Assembly: GCA_027382625.1 (NCBI GenBank)
Contig: JAJKFJ010022430.1
Coordinates: 17,102-81,101 of the forward strand
Length of the DNA: 64,000 nt
Origin: Tetmemena sp. SeJ-2015
Lineage: Eukaryota > Ciliophora > Spirotrichea > Sporadotrichida > Oxytrichidae
Direction: 5' to 3'
Below the pieces are notes generated by a model. The model saw nothing but the letters and a program-made list of their open reading frames with translations. It was not told where the DNA came from and searched no databases. Positions 1 through 12,000 of the stretch are shown here, piece by piece. The position numbers were made by a program, and so were the translations under genes. Position 1 is the stretch's first letter. Each line of letters starts with the position of its first letter.

Positions 1-384
1 GAAAAAAATTAACAGGTAATTAGTAGCAATTCCTGCGAGCAGCGCAGAATGAAAAGTGAGTAGAGGCACCCCTTTCTCTGCCCGTCCCGTTTGGGGCCGA
101 AAGTCAACGCTACTTGTTATAAGCTATGTATGCAATAGTATCTGCTCTCGACAAGGAATCGCCCTCATGAATGAGCTCTCAAAAATGACAGTTTTAGGGT
201 TTGTGCTCGTATGGGATTGGGAGCTTATTATAGATTTGAGTAACTCTGATTAAGTTCGCCCTTGATTCATGTTGTTTAAATGTAGGTGGTGGTATATTCG
301 AGGTTTGACCCTCACTTATCCAAATGGTATCTAACCCGGGCCAAGAGGCATAGCAGGGAGGTCTTGTTATATTTTCTTTCTTAC

Positions 385-598
385 TCACTCGCTGCGCTCC
401 AAATTTCCCCCAGCAGCTTTCTTTTCTTCCTCTGCTTTCTGATTTCTGTCTCTCTCCTGAGCTGCTTGGATTTCATCTTCCAATTTCTTTCTTGAGACTT
501 TGTCCCCAAGTGCTCTCTGCCCAAGCTCATCTCCAACACCGCCACTCAAAAGCAATTATTTTATCTCCTCAAGTTGTGATAGGATGCTATTTGGGTCA
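385..598 (-). CDS. C-terminal coding fragment, charged helical protein
   Basis: On the minus strand about 70 codons are open and end at a TGA at 385-387, with one TAA read as Gln. The peptide is Glu/Lys/Gln-rich and helical (for example KKLEDEIQAAQERDRNQK), typical of a coiled-coil tail. No start codon exists: the frame is closed upstream at about 655 by a TGA, so this must be the last exon of a spliced gene, a frame-broken gene or a remnant. A possible 3' splice site (AAATAG) lies near 585. It may belong with the two minus-strand coding pieces at 718-1203 and 1771-1947. Function not recognised. Confidence 0.35.
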
Positions 599-717
599 AA
601 AGTATTGCATGTTTAGAAATTATTCAAAAATATAATTAAAATAAGTCATTTAAAAAACTTGCAATCTCTAATTAAAGATTACTCACTAGAAGAAGACCCT
701 TTTTTCTTTCAATTTTT

Positions 718-1203
718 TCAGTAAAATTTTATTTATAATATAAGAAATGAGGACCTGGCATTCACAGATATTTATAAAAAGAGTTATAATTTACTGTGCT
801 CTCTTAAAATGAAATCATCATTTTTTGAGCAGTTGAGGTAAGATTGAAGTTGCAAGTATAATTTTCTAATTTCTTATAACTGAAATTTTGAATTCAAAAG
901 TAACTCAGCAATAATACTTTAACGTTAATCAATATGTATGATAACATCTCCAAATACTTTTGAACTAGAAAGTGGAATAGAGTTGGTTCCTCCTTAGGGC
1001 ATGTTTGTTTAGTAGAATGTGCCTCCCCGAAGCTCGCCAATTGAATCTGCGTTGCCTTATCTCATGCAAAGACGCTTTGAGGTAGTCCCTTGTAGGAGGA
1101 GGTCCTCGTCTTCTTCATCCTCACCGAATAGCTGTCTGCATGTAGTCATGTCAAAGCTGGCGGACAAGACTTGTGCTTCTTGTATTGATAGATCTTCTTG
1201 CAT
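718..1203 (-). CDS. hypothetical protein, acidic then AT-rich tail
   Basis: Minus-strand ORF under the TAA/TAG=Gln code, from an ATG at 1203 to a TGA at 718-720. The first about 85 codons have clear coding character: an acidic cluster (GEDEEDEDLLL), then GTTSKRLCMRQG and a Gly/Thr/Ser-rich stretch. The last about 75 codons are AT-rich and could be an intron whose 5' site would be the GTATTTGG near 960. If so, this exon would splice to the coding piece ending at 385. No domain recognised. Confidence 0.35.
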
Positions 1204-1770
1204 TTCTTTATGTATAATTGAATAAAGAAAAGCAATCTCAAGTCTCCTCCACGAATATTTGTTTCATATTCTTTGTTTTAAATTCATCATTCAAACTTTT
1301 AATTAAGGATATCTTTATTGAAGGAAACATATTCATGTATAAAATTAAGCAAGTAGAATTAAGCTTCCAAATTAATTTGTGAGAAATGTTTTAAGAAGGA
1401 AAGTGCAGACACCTCATGACGATAATTCACTTATGATCATGCTATTATTGAGCGCATCAAGTAATTAAGACATGACTTTGAGGTTTTTTCCAATCATTTG
1501 ATATTCTTGAAACTAGTGAGAAGAAAGAATAGCGATAAAGAGAAAAAAGGATTTGTAGTTGTTCTTATTCCCTTATTTAAAAATAGGCAACTTAAAAATG
1601 CTTTAATCCATTTGTTAAGTAGGGATTAACTCCTAATTTGTAGCTTTTAATTCATCAATTCAGTTTGATAATTAGGGGAGGGAGGTAGTGCGGTACATAT
1701 ATTTTATTCTTGCCTTTAAAAACTTTTCCAACTAATTTATAGATTGAAACTTATGACCTCATTTTCCATT
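1204..1770. other. non-coding AT-rich interval
   Basis: No open stretch with coding character was found on either strand. The sequence is AT-rich with short homopolymers. It is intergenic or intronic relative to the minus-strand pieces on either side. Confidence 0.4.
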
Positions 1771-1947
1771 TCATTTTTGTTTCTCCAATAATTTGGACAG
1801 CTGTTAGCTGAGGCACTGAGCCAGCCTCATTCGCTCGTCGATGTCTTCAAGTTACTCTTTGCCCCCGTTGATGGTTATGGTTTTCTCGCTACCGTCCTTC
1901 CCCACCACTGTCGTCTAGAAGTCCTTGAATATGATATCCTCATTCAT
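1771..1947 (-). CDS. small hypothetical protein or terminal exon
   Basis: Minus-strand ORF of about 58 codons, ATG at 1947 and TGA at 1771-1773, with three TAA/TAG read as Gln. The sequence (VVGKDGSEKTITINGGKEQLEDIDERM) has convincing coding composition. An open frame continues upstream to about 2110 in a frame offset by one base, so the true start may be an ATG at 2039. That ATG overlaps, on the opposite strand, the ATG of the channel gene at 2038. This is either a short gene, or an exon of a gene that also uses the pieces at 718-1203 and 385-598. Confidence 0.35.
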
Positions 1948-2037
1948 AAATGAAACAATACCCAATTAATGATCATTCTTTATAATTTAACTCTATCCTG
2001 TCCCTCCTCCACAGGCAACTGTTTGATGAGTTCACCC

Positions 2038-4264
2038 ATGAGTTCCTTCAAATTCAATGCTCCCTCCACTTGCGCACCGCAAGACTAATCTACCTAGGAA
2101 TACGAAGGAGAACCCTAAAGACAGAGTAAGCCAGAGCTAAACAAGAGCGTAATTCCAATCACAGACCACTTAATCATTGTCAGAATTAATTATCACACAC
2201 CTTGGATTTTACTAACATTTAACCCTGCTCACCTCAATTTACTTCGCTCTACATTATATGCGTCATTTCAGATTATTCTGGTGGTGAACCAAAGGAACGT
2301 AGTCACCTCCTACTGGTCGCAGTTCAGTTCCCAGACTTAGCTACTCGACCCCTACCCGACAACTCTCCAATTCGCCAACTAAACACAACTCTTCAACTTC
2401 ATCAAGAATTAGCTTGGTAAGAATCTCCAGAAGAAGTAGACCAACAGTAATTTGTCAAATATTTGCTCTTGAAATTTTTCATTTTCTGGTAATTAGCAGA
2501 TTGACATGTTTTGGGAGAACAGCTTCTTGTTGCCTTATGTGCAGATGTAGCAGATCAGAGGAATCAAACGAAACTGCGACTATAGTGGTAGGCCAGGCTA
2601 TAAAGAGCTCTATGGAAATTAAACATGCGTCACTACATACAGTAGCGATGACTTTGACGATGCCCCCTACTAGGATCAGAATTTAAATGGAATAGACCAA
2701 TGGAATTTATCTTTAAGTACAATTTCGTAGTAGAGAATAGAGTGGTGGCTGCAAGGGGCATGATTTACTCCTTCTACAGAGAAGGCTACTTTAAAAATAT
2801 GCAAGTTAAGAACAGCACAGACTTGGGTGGCTTGAACTAGACCTATTGGGCGCAACTAATAGATCAGAACTTGGTGATACCTAAGTGGGTGGATAACTAG
2901 ACACTGGCTCTGATTCTGACTTTCAACATCTACAACTAGAACACTAACTTGCTGCAAGCCACAAAGCTCATCTTTGAATTCCAGTCTAATGGACTCATTA
3001 CTCTCGAGGAAGATGCAATCCTCATCAGCATGAAGCTCTACTCCTCCAACTTTCTCATCACCCTATCAGCTCTCTTAAAATGTACTGATGAGAATATTTT
3101 AAGGATTCTCTCATCTATGTGATCGGGTTTATCCTGCTAGTGATTTCTTTCTTGGACATCAGGCGTTAGAGGAGGCAGCAACTGTAGGACTAACTGCTCA
3201 AAGAAGATAACTAGGCAGATGCTGCAGCTGAGTCTAAGAGAAATGCGAGATTTAACTATCATCGTAGTTTTTAAGAGGATAAAGGAGATAGAAATCAACG
3301 ACAAGAGCTAAGCAACATAGGCAGCTATGCTATCACCCATTGATAGCTCGAACGACAGAATGGTGGAAGAGTCTCATAGAGACCATAGGAGGAAACACAG
3401 ACTCATACTTGAAAAGTCTATATATTCACTCTCACATATGTATAATATGTTAAGGCCAAGCAACCTAAGTAAAAGAAGACTTGCAAATAGAAGATGCGGA
3501 TGTTTAGTTTGCGAGGGGTATCATTCTTTGAGCGCATTAACATCATAATGATCCTCTTCACCTACCTTAACACAGGCCTTAAATACCTCTATGATTAACT
3601 CGTTGACGAAGTAACCAACGACTCAGGAATTTAACGATTTATTGACTTCACTCTGCATTACCTGTTCTATGAGGCTATATTCATCTTTGACTCACTCATC
3701 ATATTCCTAATGGCGCTCTCAATTATAAAGTACACCTTCTTCTGGATTCCCTCTCTCTCACTTTTGACGCGCTCTCTTCAGAATTACCTGAACTCCACTA
3801 TCAAGAAGATCGTGCAGTTTGTATTCGTGCTTTCCTTCGCCCTCGCTGCTTACTTCCACTTCTTCTATGGGAACGTCACTTATGGTTTCTATGATTACTC
3901 CTTTGCCTTAATCAGAGCCAACCTCCTGTTCCTATAAGGAAATCTCTTCAACCGCAACAAGATCTATCTGGCAGAGGAGACCACAGAATATATCTATGAG
4001 AGGCAGGGCTGGTTCGCAACTATCATCTCTGTGGGTTTGATTCACTTCTTTGGACGCTATGTTGTCCTAAACATCATCATCGCCTTCATGAAGAAGGACA
4101 TCCAGGATACTAAACAGCAAATGCTTCGGCAATAGGAGCTCGAGAAACTTAAGGCTGAGAATAATGCAAAACAAGTCATGAAGGAGAATCAGAGACAGAC
4201 CAAGGCGGCTGCAGCAGCTGCCGCTCTTAAGAAACAGTAACACTCTCATGAAGAATCAAAATGA
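2038..4264 (+). CDS. polycystin-type (PKD2/TRPP-like) cation channel
   Basis: Membrane cation channel of the polycystin family, by sequence pattern. From the ATG at 2038 a soluble N-terminus leads to a first membrane segment (about 2240-2300). The extracellular polycystin domain follows (about 2480-3060) with FWENSFLLPYVQMQQIRGI, KWVDNQTLALILTFNIYNQ and NTNLLQATKLIFEF. These match the family's 'prlRqlRv', 'WlDr.TRavf..f..YN' and 'N.Nlf....lefe' blocks. Further membrane segments lie at 3110-3160, 3680-3760, 3800-3860 and 4020-4090, then a Lys/Gln/Ala-rich cytosolic coil to the TGA at 4262-4264. One likely intron is about 2417-2498 (GTAAGA...TTAG). The frame shifts near 2705, 3095, 3335 and 3505. 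These are probably homopolymer errors, though a decayed gene is possible. Ciliates have many such channels, often ciliary. Confidence 0.75.
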
Positions 4265-4311
4265 TAAGCAGTTGTGAGTTAGAATGACTATTTTGATTTC
4301 GCTTACTTATT

Positions 4312-5190
4312 TCATAACTCAATATAGAGCAGAATAATCTGGAAGATGATGAAGAGGAGGAAGATAGCGGTTTAAGTTAGCCCAAGCGATATCTTGATAC
4401 ACTTCTGTTTCTTTTAAATTCGGTCTTTCAGGTTTTTGAAGTCCTCCTCTTTCTACCTAGCTTGGTCTCTCATTCTGCTCTGATGCAGGTTGTTGTGATG
4501 GATCTTAAAGCTAAAATTTAAAACTCTCTTATCTATAATCTATTCTTGCTCTTCAACTTCTTATTGGAGTGCTTGTTTCAAACTCTGATCGCCGACTATG
4601 TAATCAAGTGTGCTCATGTTGCACTTCAAAGCCACGATTAACAGAGGGACAGTCCCTTTTATCTTCGCATTCACTAGAGGGAAGAGAGTGGGTAGCACTC
4701 GCAGCTTAGAGAGGAGCACTTCATTAGTCAGAGGGTCCTTGAAAAATATTTCTCCTTGTGGAAGTGCAAAGTACTATGCCACCACTGGCTTCAGATCTGA
4801 GAAGCACTGCAAGTCGTTCTTCAACTCGAACACAGCTCTGTTCCCTTAGTGCTCTACTTGAAAGTTCAAGTTCTGAGTACTCAGTCTAGATCATTAGATG
4901 AACTTAGATTGAAACTTACGGCTCAATCGATAATTAAAAGTGAGAATAACTTCACATCTTAATGAAAGAGAGTGAATGTAGGACTCAAGAGTTCGATTGC
5001 AGATGGCGTCTATCTCATTGTTAATGAGATCCTCTTGGATTAGGTTTCTCTCGGCTGCGTTCTCCCCTCCTCTATGTGTGTGTGATTAAGCCTGGCCCTC
5101 CGCTCCTCCTCCCCCGTACACGTCATCCTCCTTCATCATCAAGTCATCCGCATTTTCCTCCTCCAATTTCTAGTCTCTCTTAAAATCCAT
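4312..5190 (-). CDS. hypothetical protein with C-terminal membrane segment
   Basis: Minus-strand gene, ATG at 5190 and TGA at 4312-4314, convergent with the polycystin gene (48 bp apart). The first about 90 codons are Glu/Gly-rich and charged. A GTAAGTTTC...GATCTAG segment near 4890-4925 looks like a short intron, although the frame does not join perfectly. The second exon holds a well-formed globular region (for example FALPQGEIFFKDPLTNEV and SKLRVLPTLFPLVNAK). A Gln/Glu/Lys helix and a final hydrophobic stretch (about 4315-4370, IFLLFIIFQIILLYIEL) suggest a tail-anchored or single-pass protein. An upstream coiled-coil-like open stretch (about 5200-5390) may be an earlier exon. Family not recognised. 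Confidence 0.5.
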
Positions 5191-5399
5191 TGTGAATAGG
5201 AGTAATTGAGATCTAGTCTAATAGATCCATTTGCTCCTTCTGCTGAGTAAGTTGAAGTACCAGGTTTTGATTTCGCTTTCTGAGTCTTGAGTACTGCTCC
5301 TCCAACTCTTTGGCTTCAGTCTGCAGCTGTTCTATTTACTTCAGTTTCCGCTCCTTGTCCTTGGAGATCTACACACTCAGTTAATAAAGCCTTGAAGAA

Positions 5400-6054
5400 T
5401 AAAGAATTTAAGCAATAAGAAAGGTTTCTCTAAAGACAAAAGGAATTTGTTTTTAAAATTTTACTTTTTCTTGATCTTAAAAAAATTTTTCTTTTTTTTT
5501 TTTAAAATTAAAAAACTTTTAAAAAATCCCCCCCTTTTAAAAATTTTAATTTAAAAATTTAAAATTCCGGGATCATTTTTCCTTAACTTTCAGGTTTAAC
5601 AGAATTTTATGGGATTTGAAAAAGCGAAATAAAATGACCGTGTGCTCGTGCGAGTGAGAGGAAGGAATAATTTAAATTCAATAATTTAAATTTGATATAA
5701 CAACTAAGAACAACAAGGCTGCATATACAAACAAATATGATAAATCTTCAAAGGCCAGACAAAAATAAAAATTAGGGTCAGCCCCCAGCCATCCTTAACT
5801 TCGCCTCCCCAGCCATCACCCCCTCTAACACCTTCAAGGCGTAAGTACCACCCCCTTGTAGCGCTCGAATTATCGATTCTTATCACCTTCTTTTAGGGGA
5901 CTCAGTCATAAATTATTAAGTAGAACTTTATATTATCTCAGTCAGCAGCATTAGTTTTAGCAGCAGCAATAAATGCACAGAGATTTACTTGGGGATAGCA
6001 AAAATATCACATCCCAGTCTTATGATCATCTTCATATTTATTGTTGGGGTGAAC
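5400..6054. other. intergenic region with low-complexity patch
   Basis: No gene is seen here. About 5440-5600 is an unusual patch of A, T, G and C homopolymers, like the patches inside the aconitase gene and the 42-44 kb gene. The stretch 5782-5855 has four C-runs of 4-5 on the plus strand (a G-quadruplex motif on the minus strand), about 200 bp upstream of the next gene. The remainder probably holds the promoter and 5' leader of the giant gene starting at 6055. Confidence 0.5.
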
Positions 6055-9000
6055 ATGAGTGGCTCTCAGATTCAAGGGAGGAAGTGCGATTCACCTCAGC
6101 TGAGGGTAGTGAGGGAAGACCCTGCAAGCGCAACAGTAGGACCTCTCTACAGTATCACTCAGCGTCCACTGACAGCAGCCACCACAACCACAGCTGCTGC
6201 TGGGAGTCAGCCAGTGACTTTAAAAAAGGATGACTACTTGCAGCTGTACAACTACCACAACCAGATACGGGAATTGAATCACACCAACAAGGAGATCAAG
6301 AAGAAGCAGTTTGACTTCACCCTAGCTAATAATCAGACTGGCGGCGTCAGTGGCTATCAGCCCAGTAAAAAGGCAAATGTCACCATCTCCTATGACTCCA
6401 ACACGCACGACATTATCGGCCCAACCAGCTCACACGGTTTAAACCCACACCACCAGCACCGACACTCCTAACTCAACTATTCTTCGAATTTAAATGAGCA
6501 ACCTCAGTAATACTTGAAGCACCACAAGCCTTCTAAATCAATAGGAGCCACTCGTAAGTACCTCTAAAATTGGATGAATATGAGAGCCATCTCTCACTTT
6601 ATATATCTTGGGATAATTTATTTATTCTTCCTAACTTCTGAGAATCACAATTCTCTTATCAATTTCTAATCAGCAGTAGTCTTCTTATTTCATTTTCCTA
6701 TATGCAATATTTTGTTGACGCCTTCCTCTTTAAGAGAAGAGAAGACAGCAATCGCAGTCAGGCACACGCCATCAGTAGAATAACAGTAGTCACTACCATC
6801 ACCAGCCTTCAAACTCAGTAGCCAATAACAATGGCAACAGCAACTATCATCATCAATAGTCCTCCGCTCAGCCACTCATCAATCTGCAGATTCATAACAC
6901 ACAGGCACCTAAGATCGCAAATCAGCTCAAACCTCAGATCAACCCCTCAGCAGCCAATAATAACTTATCCATGGTTGGAAATGCTCACAGCGCTGGTAAT
7001 AAGACTCACTCACACAAGCGTTAAAACGCAATGCCACTCAACTAAGCGCATGGAGTGGGCATACTATCCAATAGTCAAATTCCTCAGAAGCAGAATGTCC
7101 AGGGCAGCAGCAAGGCAAGATCCAAGTCTAAGAATAGACAGAAGTCTTATCAAAGCCAGCAGCAATAGCAGCAACCTCATCACATCAATACTAACATCGT
7201 TAACTACAACAGCCAGTTGCCTCTAGGTACACAACAGAGAGCAAACTTCATGGCACAGGCTACAAAAGAGATCCTGAACAAGAGTAATGGTGGCTTTAAC
7301 CTAAGTGGCTATGGCAGTAAGCTAAACAAGAACTCCTTCCTCTTCTCGTTTGATAATAAGGAGAATAACCAGTAGCAGAACACTACTAACATAGCAAGCA
7401 GCAACGCACACCCAGATAACAGCATCAGCTACAATGAGTTCTCGCCAAGTCGCATCATGAGCAAGGCTCCCAAGAATGGGAAAGCCAAAGTAAACAGCTT
7501 CCTGGATTCTGACTCCTCAGATGCTGAAGATGGATCATCATGAATATTTTAATGAGTATCCATCAAATAATGGATAGGGCATTGAGCAATCCTTGCTTAA
7601 AAGTTGGAGAAGCAATACTTCCTAGATAAGTCAACACTCCTAAAGCATCTTTCACCTGACAGGAGTAAGCACCACTCCAGCAAGACTCGTCATCAGAAGC
7701 ACAGTGACTCTAACCTGAGTGGTTTCGGAGGTGCTTCAACAGGTTTGCATCATTACAACAAGTCCTCAGCTCCAAATGGACTGGGTGGTATTTTGAACTC
7801 AAGCGGCTTTGGTCCTCAAGTAATGAGCGACAGAGATATCAAGTCATTCGGAGTGCCAAATGCTTTCAGCAATGGCAGCACTATCACCCACAACTTGAAT
7901 GAGAGCGCCATCAATAAGTCAGCAAACCAGTCACTCGTAAATATCAAGTTCAAGAAACTGCTGAACTCCTCAAACGGGAATGTTAACAGCAGTCATATCG
8001 CAGGCAACGGAGTTCCTAACAAGATCCTGCTTAAGGGCGTGGACAAGTTAATCAAAGAGAACTTGAGGAAGAACAAGACTAAGGAAGAGGAAGAGATCTC
8101 CAAGCGCTACCTCGAAGAGTTCAAGCAGAAACTGAGGAAGAACGAGTTAAGCCAACGCAACCAGCAAGTGAGGAAGATCAATGCATCTAAGATCATGGGC
8201 AACGCAAATATCTAAAAGCAGACTGCTGCAGCGACTGCCGCTCAGAGGGTTAACATCTCCAGAGTCAAGAAGCAGCGCTCTAAGAGCTGCATGAATAAGA
8301 CTGACAGTATCTTCGGAGCAGCAGCCAGTCAAGCTGCCTAGCAGCACCACCCCAGGTCTAAGGAAAGAGTATCCCACCACTAGAAGCTTCTCGATGGAAG
8401 TCACATGCCTCAACCTCACGCTCATTACTAAGTGCAACTACAAAACTAGAACAGCAACAACAGCAACAATCATGATGGAAATGTGAAGCGAGAGAAGAAG
8501 AGGGAGAAGAGTTGTGTGCTGGAGATTAAGGAGCTGCAGAAGCAGGTTGATGGGGAGATCAGGAGAGAGATCATGCAGGGCAAGCTTGAGATCCAACCCA
8601 CCTCCGCAGCCAATAAACGCACCAATCTTTCAACTATCAATGCCAAGAGAGAAACCAATCCTTCATCTCAAAATCAGAAAGCTAGGAGGGAGCATAGCTT
8701 CGCCAATCACAGCGCAGCGGAGTCCAATCCTCAGATTGCGGCTAGGAAATCTAATGATGAACTGTTAGTTGATTCCAGCAATTAAAACCCCAGGAAGAAG
8801 AGCAAGTCTAAGGATAGGAGCAAGAACAACATTCCCCAAAATCTCAAGAAGTTTATGGACAAAAAGAAGAACCCAAACTTGTAACAACAGCAGCAGTAAC
8901 TGAAATCATTGGAGCAGACACTGGAGAACAAGAAGCACCAGAAGATAAAGGAAAATCTCAAGAACCTGAACCAGTTTGCCAAGTATCACCACATCCGCCA

Positions 9001-12000
9001 TCAGAGCTACAACTTCTACCCCAAGAAGAAGCAAGACCTCAGTGCCAACCCTCTCCCACTGATGTAGAATGAATCTGGAAAAGCACTGCCCATCAAGAGA
9101 TTAAAGCCTCACTTCAACTATAAGAAGCCAGCCAGCAAGAAGAGAAGCGCAGAGAGGTCAAGCAAGAGGGAGTTAGATCTCAAGGGAGTTATAATTAGCT
9201 AGAATGATCTCACCATCTTCGACGAGGAAGGCATCCCACTCCAATAGAGACCAACTCAAAAGCAAAGACCTAGAGAGCAAGTCATATAAAAGTCAAAGCG
9301 TATTAGGTGATTAGCTTTTTTAGAAGTAGTGGATCGCTCATCAAGCATAGAGGAGCAGCAAAGATAGGAGAGAGGCCAAGATCAGAATGGAGATGTTTCA
9401 AGGGAGTTCTACGACGACTACAAGAAGATATTGAGCTCGATTCAGAAGCACAAAAATCAGAAGGTGAGAGACTCCTCCTCTAGCTACGAACGATCAACTT
9501 CTCAGAAAGTTAAGAAGTTGAGAGCCAGATCATCTTCCTCAGGGAAGAAGGCCAAGAAGTCTATACTAAGCTTTGGGATGAAGAATCCTCCTGACATCTC
9601 TCAGTACCAACCTGTCTAATCTTAACTCCAAAGAGAGCTAGAGAATTCAGCTATATTGGAAAGAAGACTAAGGGAGACTTATGAAAGGGATCACAGAACA
9701 GTCAGTATTGAGAATCAGTCCAGATTTTCAAGTGTTGTATAGGACAAGGGTTCCTCAATTAGACCACCTATGTCAGATGTGAACACTCTGGAAAGAGAGA
9801 GATACTATCAGGCGGCTGAGTATGACCGTGCTTAGAGATAGAAATCTAGCGACTTTGCTCATCAAGACTAGCGATACCAGGCTCCTTAAGTCTAAAGTCG
9901 TTTGCAAGTTATCAGAAGAAGCAGTGACAGTAATAAGAGCCCCAAGTTCTCAGATTAGAACACAAAGGTGAGAGCTTTGATAAGCAGATATGGCCATAAC
10001 TTAGCCAAGAGTCAAGCAAGTGCTCACTCTGCAGACACTAAACTCTTGATTAAACTCCACTCCTCAGCCATTACCATCCAGTAAAACTTTAGAAAGCATC
10101 TTGAAGCCAAAGGTTTCTATGAGCAAGATGAAGGTGAAGAAGATGCTGAGGAAGATCAAGGTGAGAACTATTCTGAGGAAGGAGGCCACTCACTTTCCGG
10201 TCCTCAATCTCAAATGTATCTCGACTCAGAAGAGGAGGAGAAAGAGGCCTTTAAGAATCTCTCCAGTGGACAGACTTACTCAAGGAAGTATGACTATATA
10301 GATACCACTGAGAAGAAGAGGAAAGAGAGAGGTAGGGAGAGAGAAGCCATGGCTCAGGAGCCAGCTCAGGAGTTAGTGGCTCATACTAGCCCATTAAGAG
10401 TAAAGGACAAGTACAAATAGTAGCAGCAGCAGTAGTAGCACTCCTCTCTTTAGCAAAACCTAAATGCAAGTCAGTACAGTAAAAATGCAGGGGCTTAGCT
10501 TCAGCAAAAGCTCAATCCCTAGTTAATTTCCCAGCATAACTCTTTAACTCAAGTGCTTTCTCTTAGAATTAGCTTTTAATAAAGGCAGTAAGTTCTATTC
10601 AGAGGACTCCAGTGATGTGGAGAAGGTGATAGTGTGCTCAGTTATTACAAGTGGTAGGAATGAAAATGATGAGAGTCTCTCCAATACTTAGAAGTATATC
10701 CCTCTCAGATAGAAGATTCAGATCCCAACTGGAAAGCAAGCACCTAGTTCAGCCTCCTTGACATAAAAGCAGCAAGTGCTACAACAGTAGTAGCAGCAAT
10801 AGTAACAGCAGTAGTACACTCAGCCTCAGAACTCGTCAAGTCTATCGCAAGCCACATCTCAATAGAACACAGTGATTAAGAATCAGCCAAACTTATCAAT
10901 CCAGCAGAGAATTCAACTTGACCAACAGCAGATTCAATAACCTGAAAATTCCTCACTCGATCAGTCCTAACTCTCTTCATCTTCGCAGCGTAAAAAGCTA
11001 GTACCTGCGCTTGACTTTGGAAAGCTAAACACCATCAACTCTCAAAAGGAAGAGACTAAGCAAGGTCAACAGCAACATCATGTGAAATTCAACTTACAGT
11101 CTACACAGCCGATCTAATAGAATCAGCAGCCAACTAGACAGGCAGAGTATCCTCCTAAGTATCTTCAGCCATTCACCTCCTCCTACCAAGACGAAGACTT
11201 CAAGTAGGCCGGCAGTGATCATCAGCCAGGCAGCAACACAGCAAGGTCTCTCTTCGAGAGAACCACTTTCCAAGACTTCCAACAGAAGATAAAGGAGACT
11301 GGACCTCAAGGCGAGTTCAAAGTAGACCAGTACCCAGAAATGCTCAAGATCAGAGAGGATGCCATCAAGCACCAAGAAGCAGAGGAGAAGAAGAAACTCT
11401 CACGCATGGGTATGTCTCCTCGCACCTACGATAGGAAAGTAAGAGAAATTGAGATGTGGGTCACCAAGGAGAAGGAAGAAGTTAAACGGTCTAGGAAAGT
11501 TTATGAGTAGCAACACTCCTCCAAGAACACGCAGAAGCTGATAGAGCAGACTTCCAAGAACCAGGAAAATGTGAAGAAGATGATCCCAAGCAGCGAGCAC
11601 AATATCCACAATCAGCTTCACCCTCACGCTCAAGCCAATGCTATTTCAGCTGCTCAAAGGGAGAAGACCTACGATTCCCTTCCTAGTGAAAACACTATGG
11701 GCCACCCTATGTCTCAGAGATTGAGCACCAGGAGAGAGGACTCAACTAGACTATTGGATATGATAGATGACTACAAGTAAGATGAACCTAAGTACAACCA
11801 AGGAAGCAACAGCAATGACTTGAGTGACAACCCTTACGGCAGCGCTCCTTCATAGTCACTTCATCAGCAGTTACAGCAGTAGCTCCATCAACGAGACCAG
11901 GAGCGTCTGTAGTAAGAGCTCGAGCGCAAGAAGGAGATCGAACTCTTGAAGGAATAAGAGAGACAGCGACAGGCTGAAGCTGCAGAGGCAAAGCGTAAGG

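Noticed and set aside
2690..3520. Euplotes-type programmed +1 frameshifting
   Set aside because: Breaks are not at a shared slippery motif such as AAA-TAA/TAG. TAA and TAG are sense here, and breaks occur in both directions.
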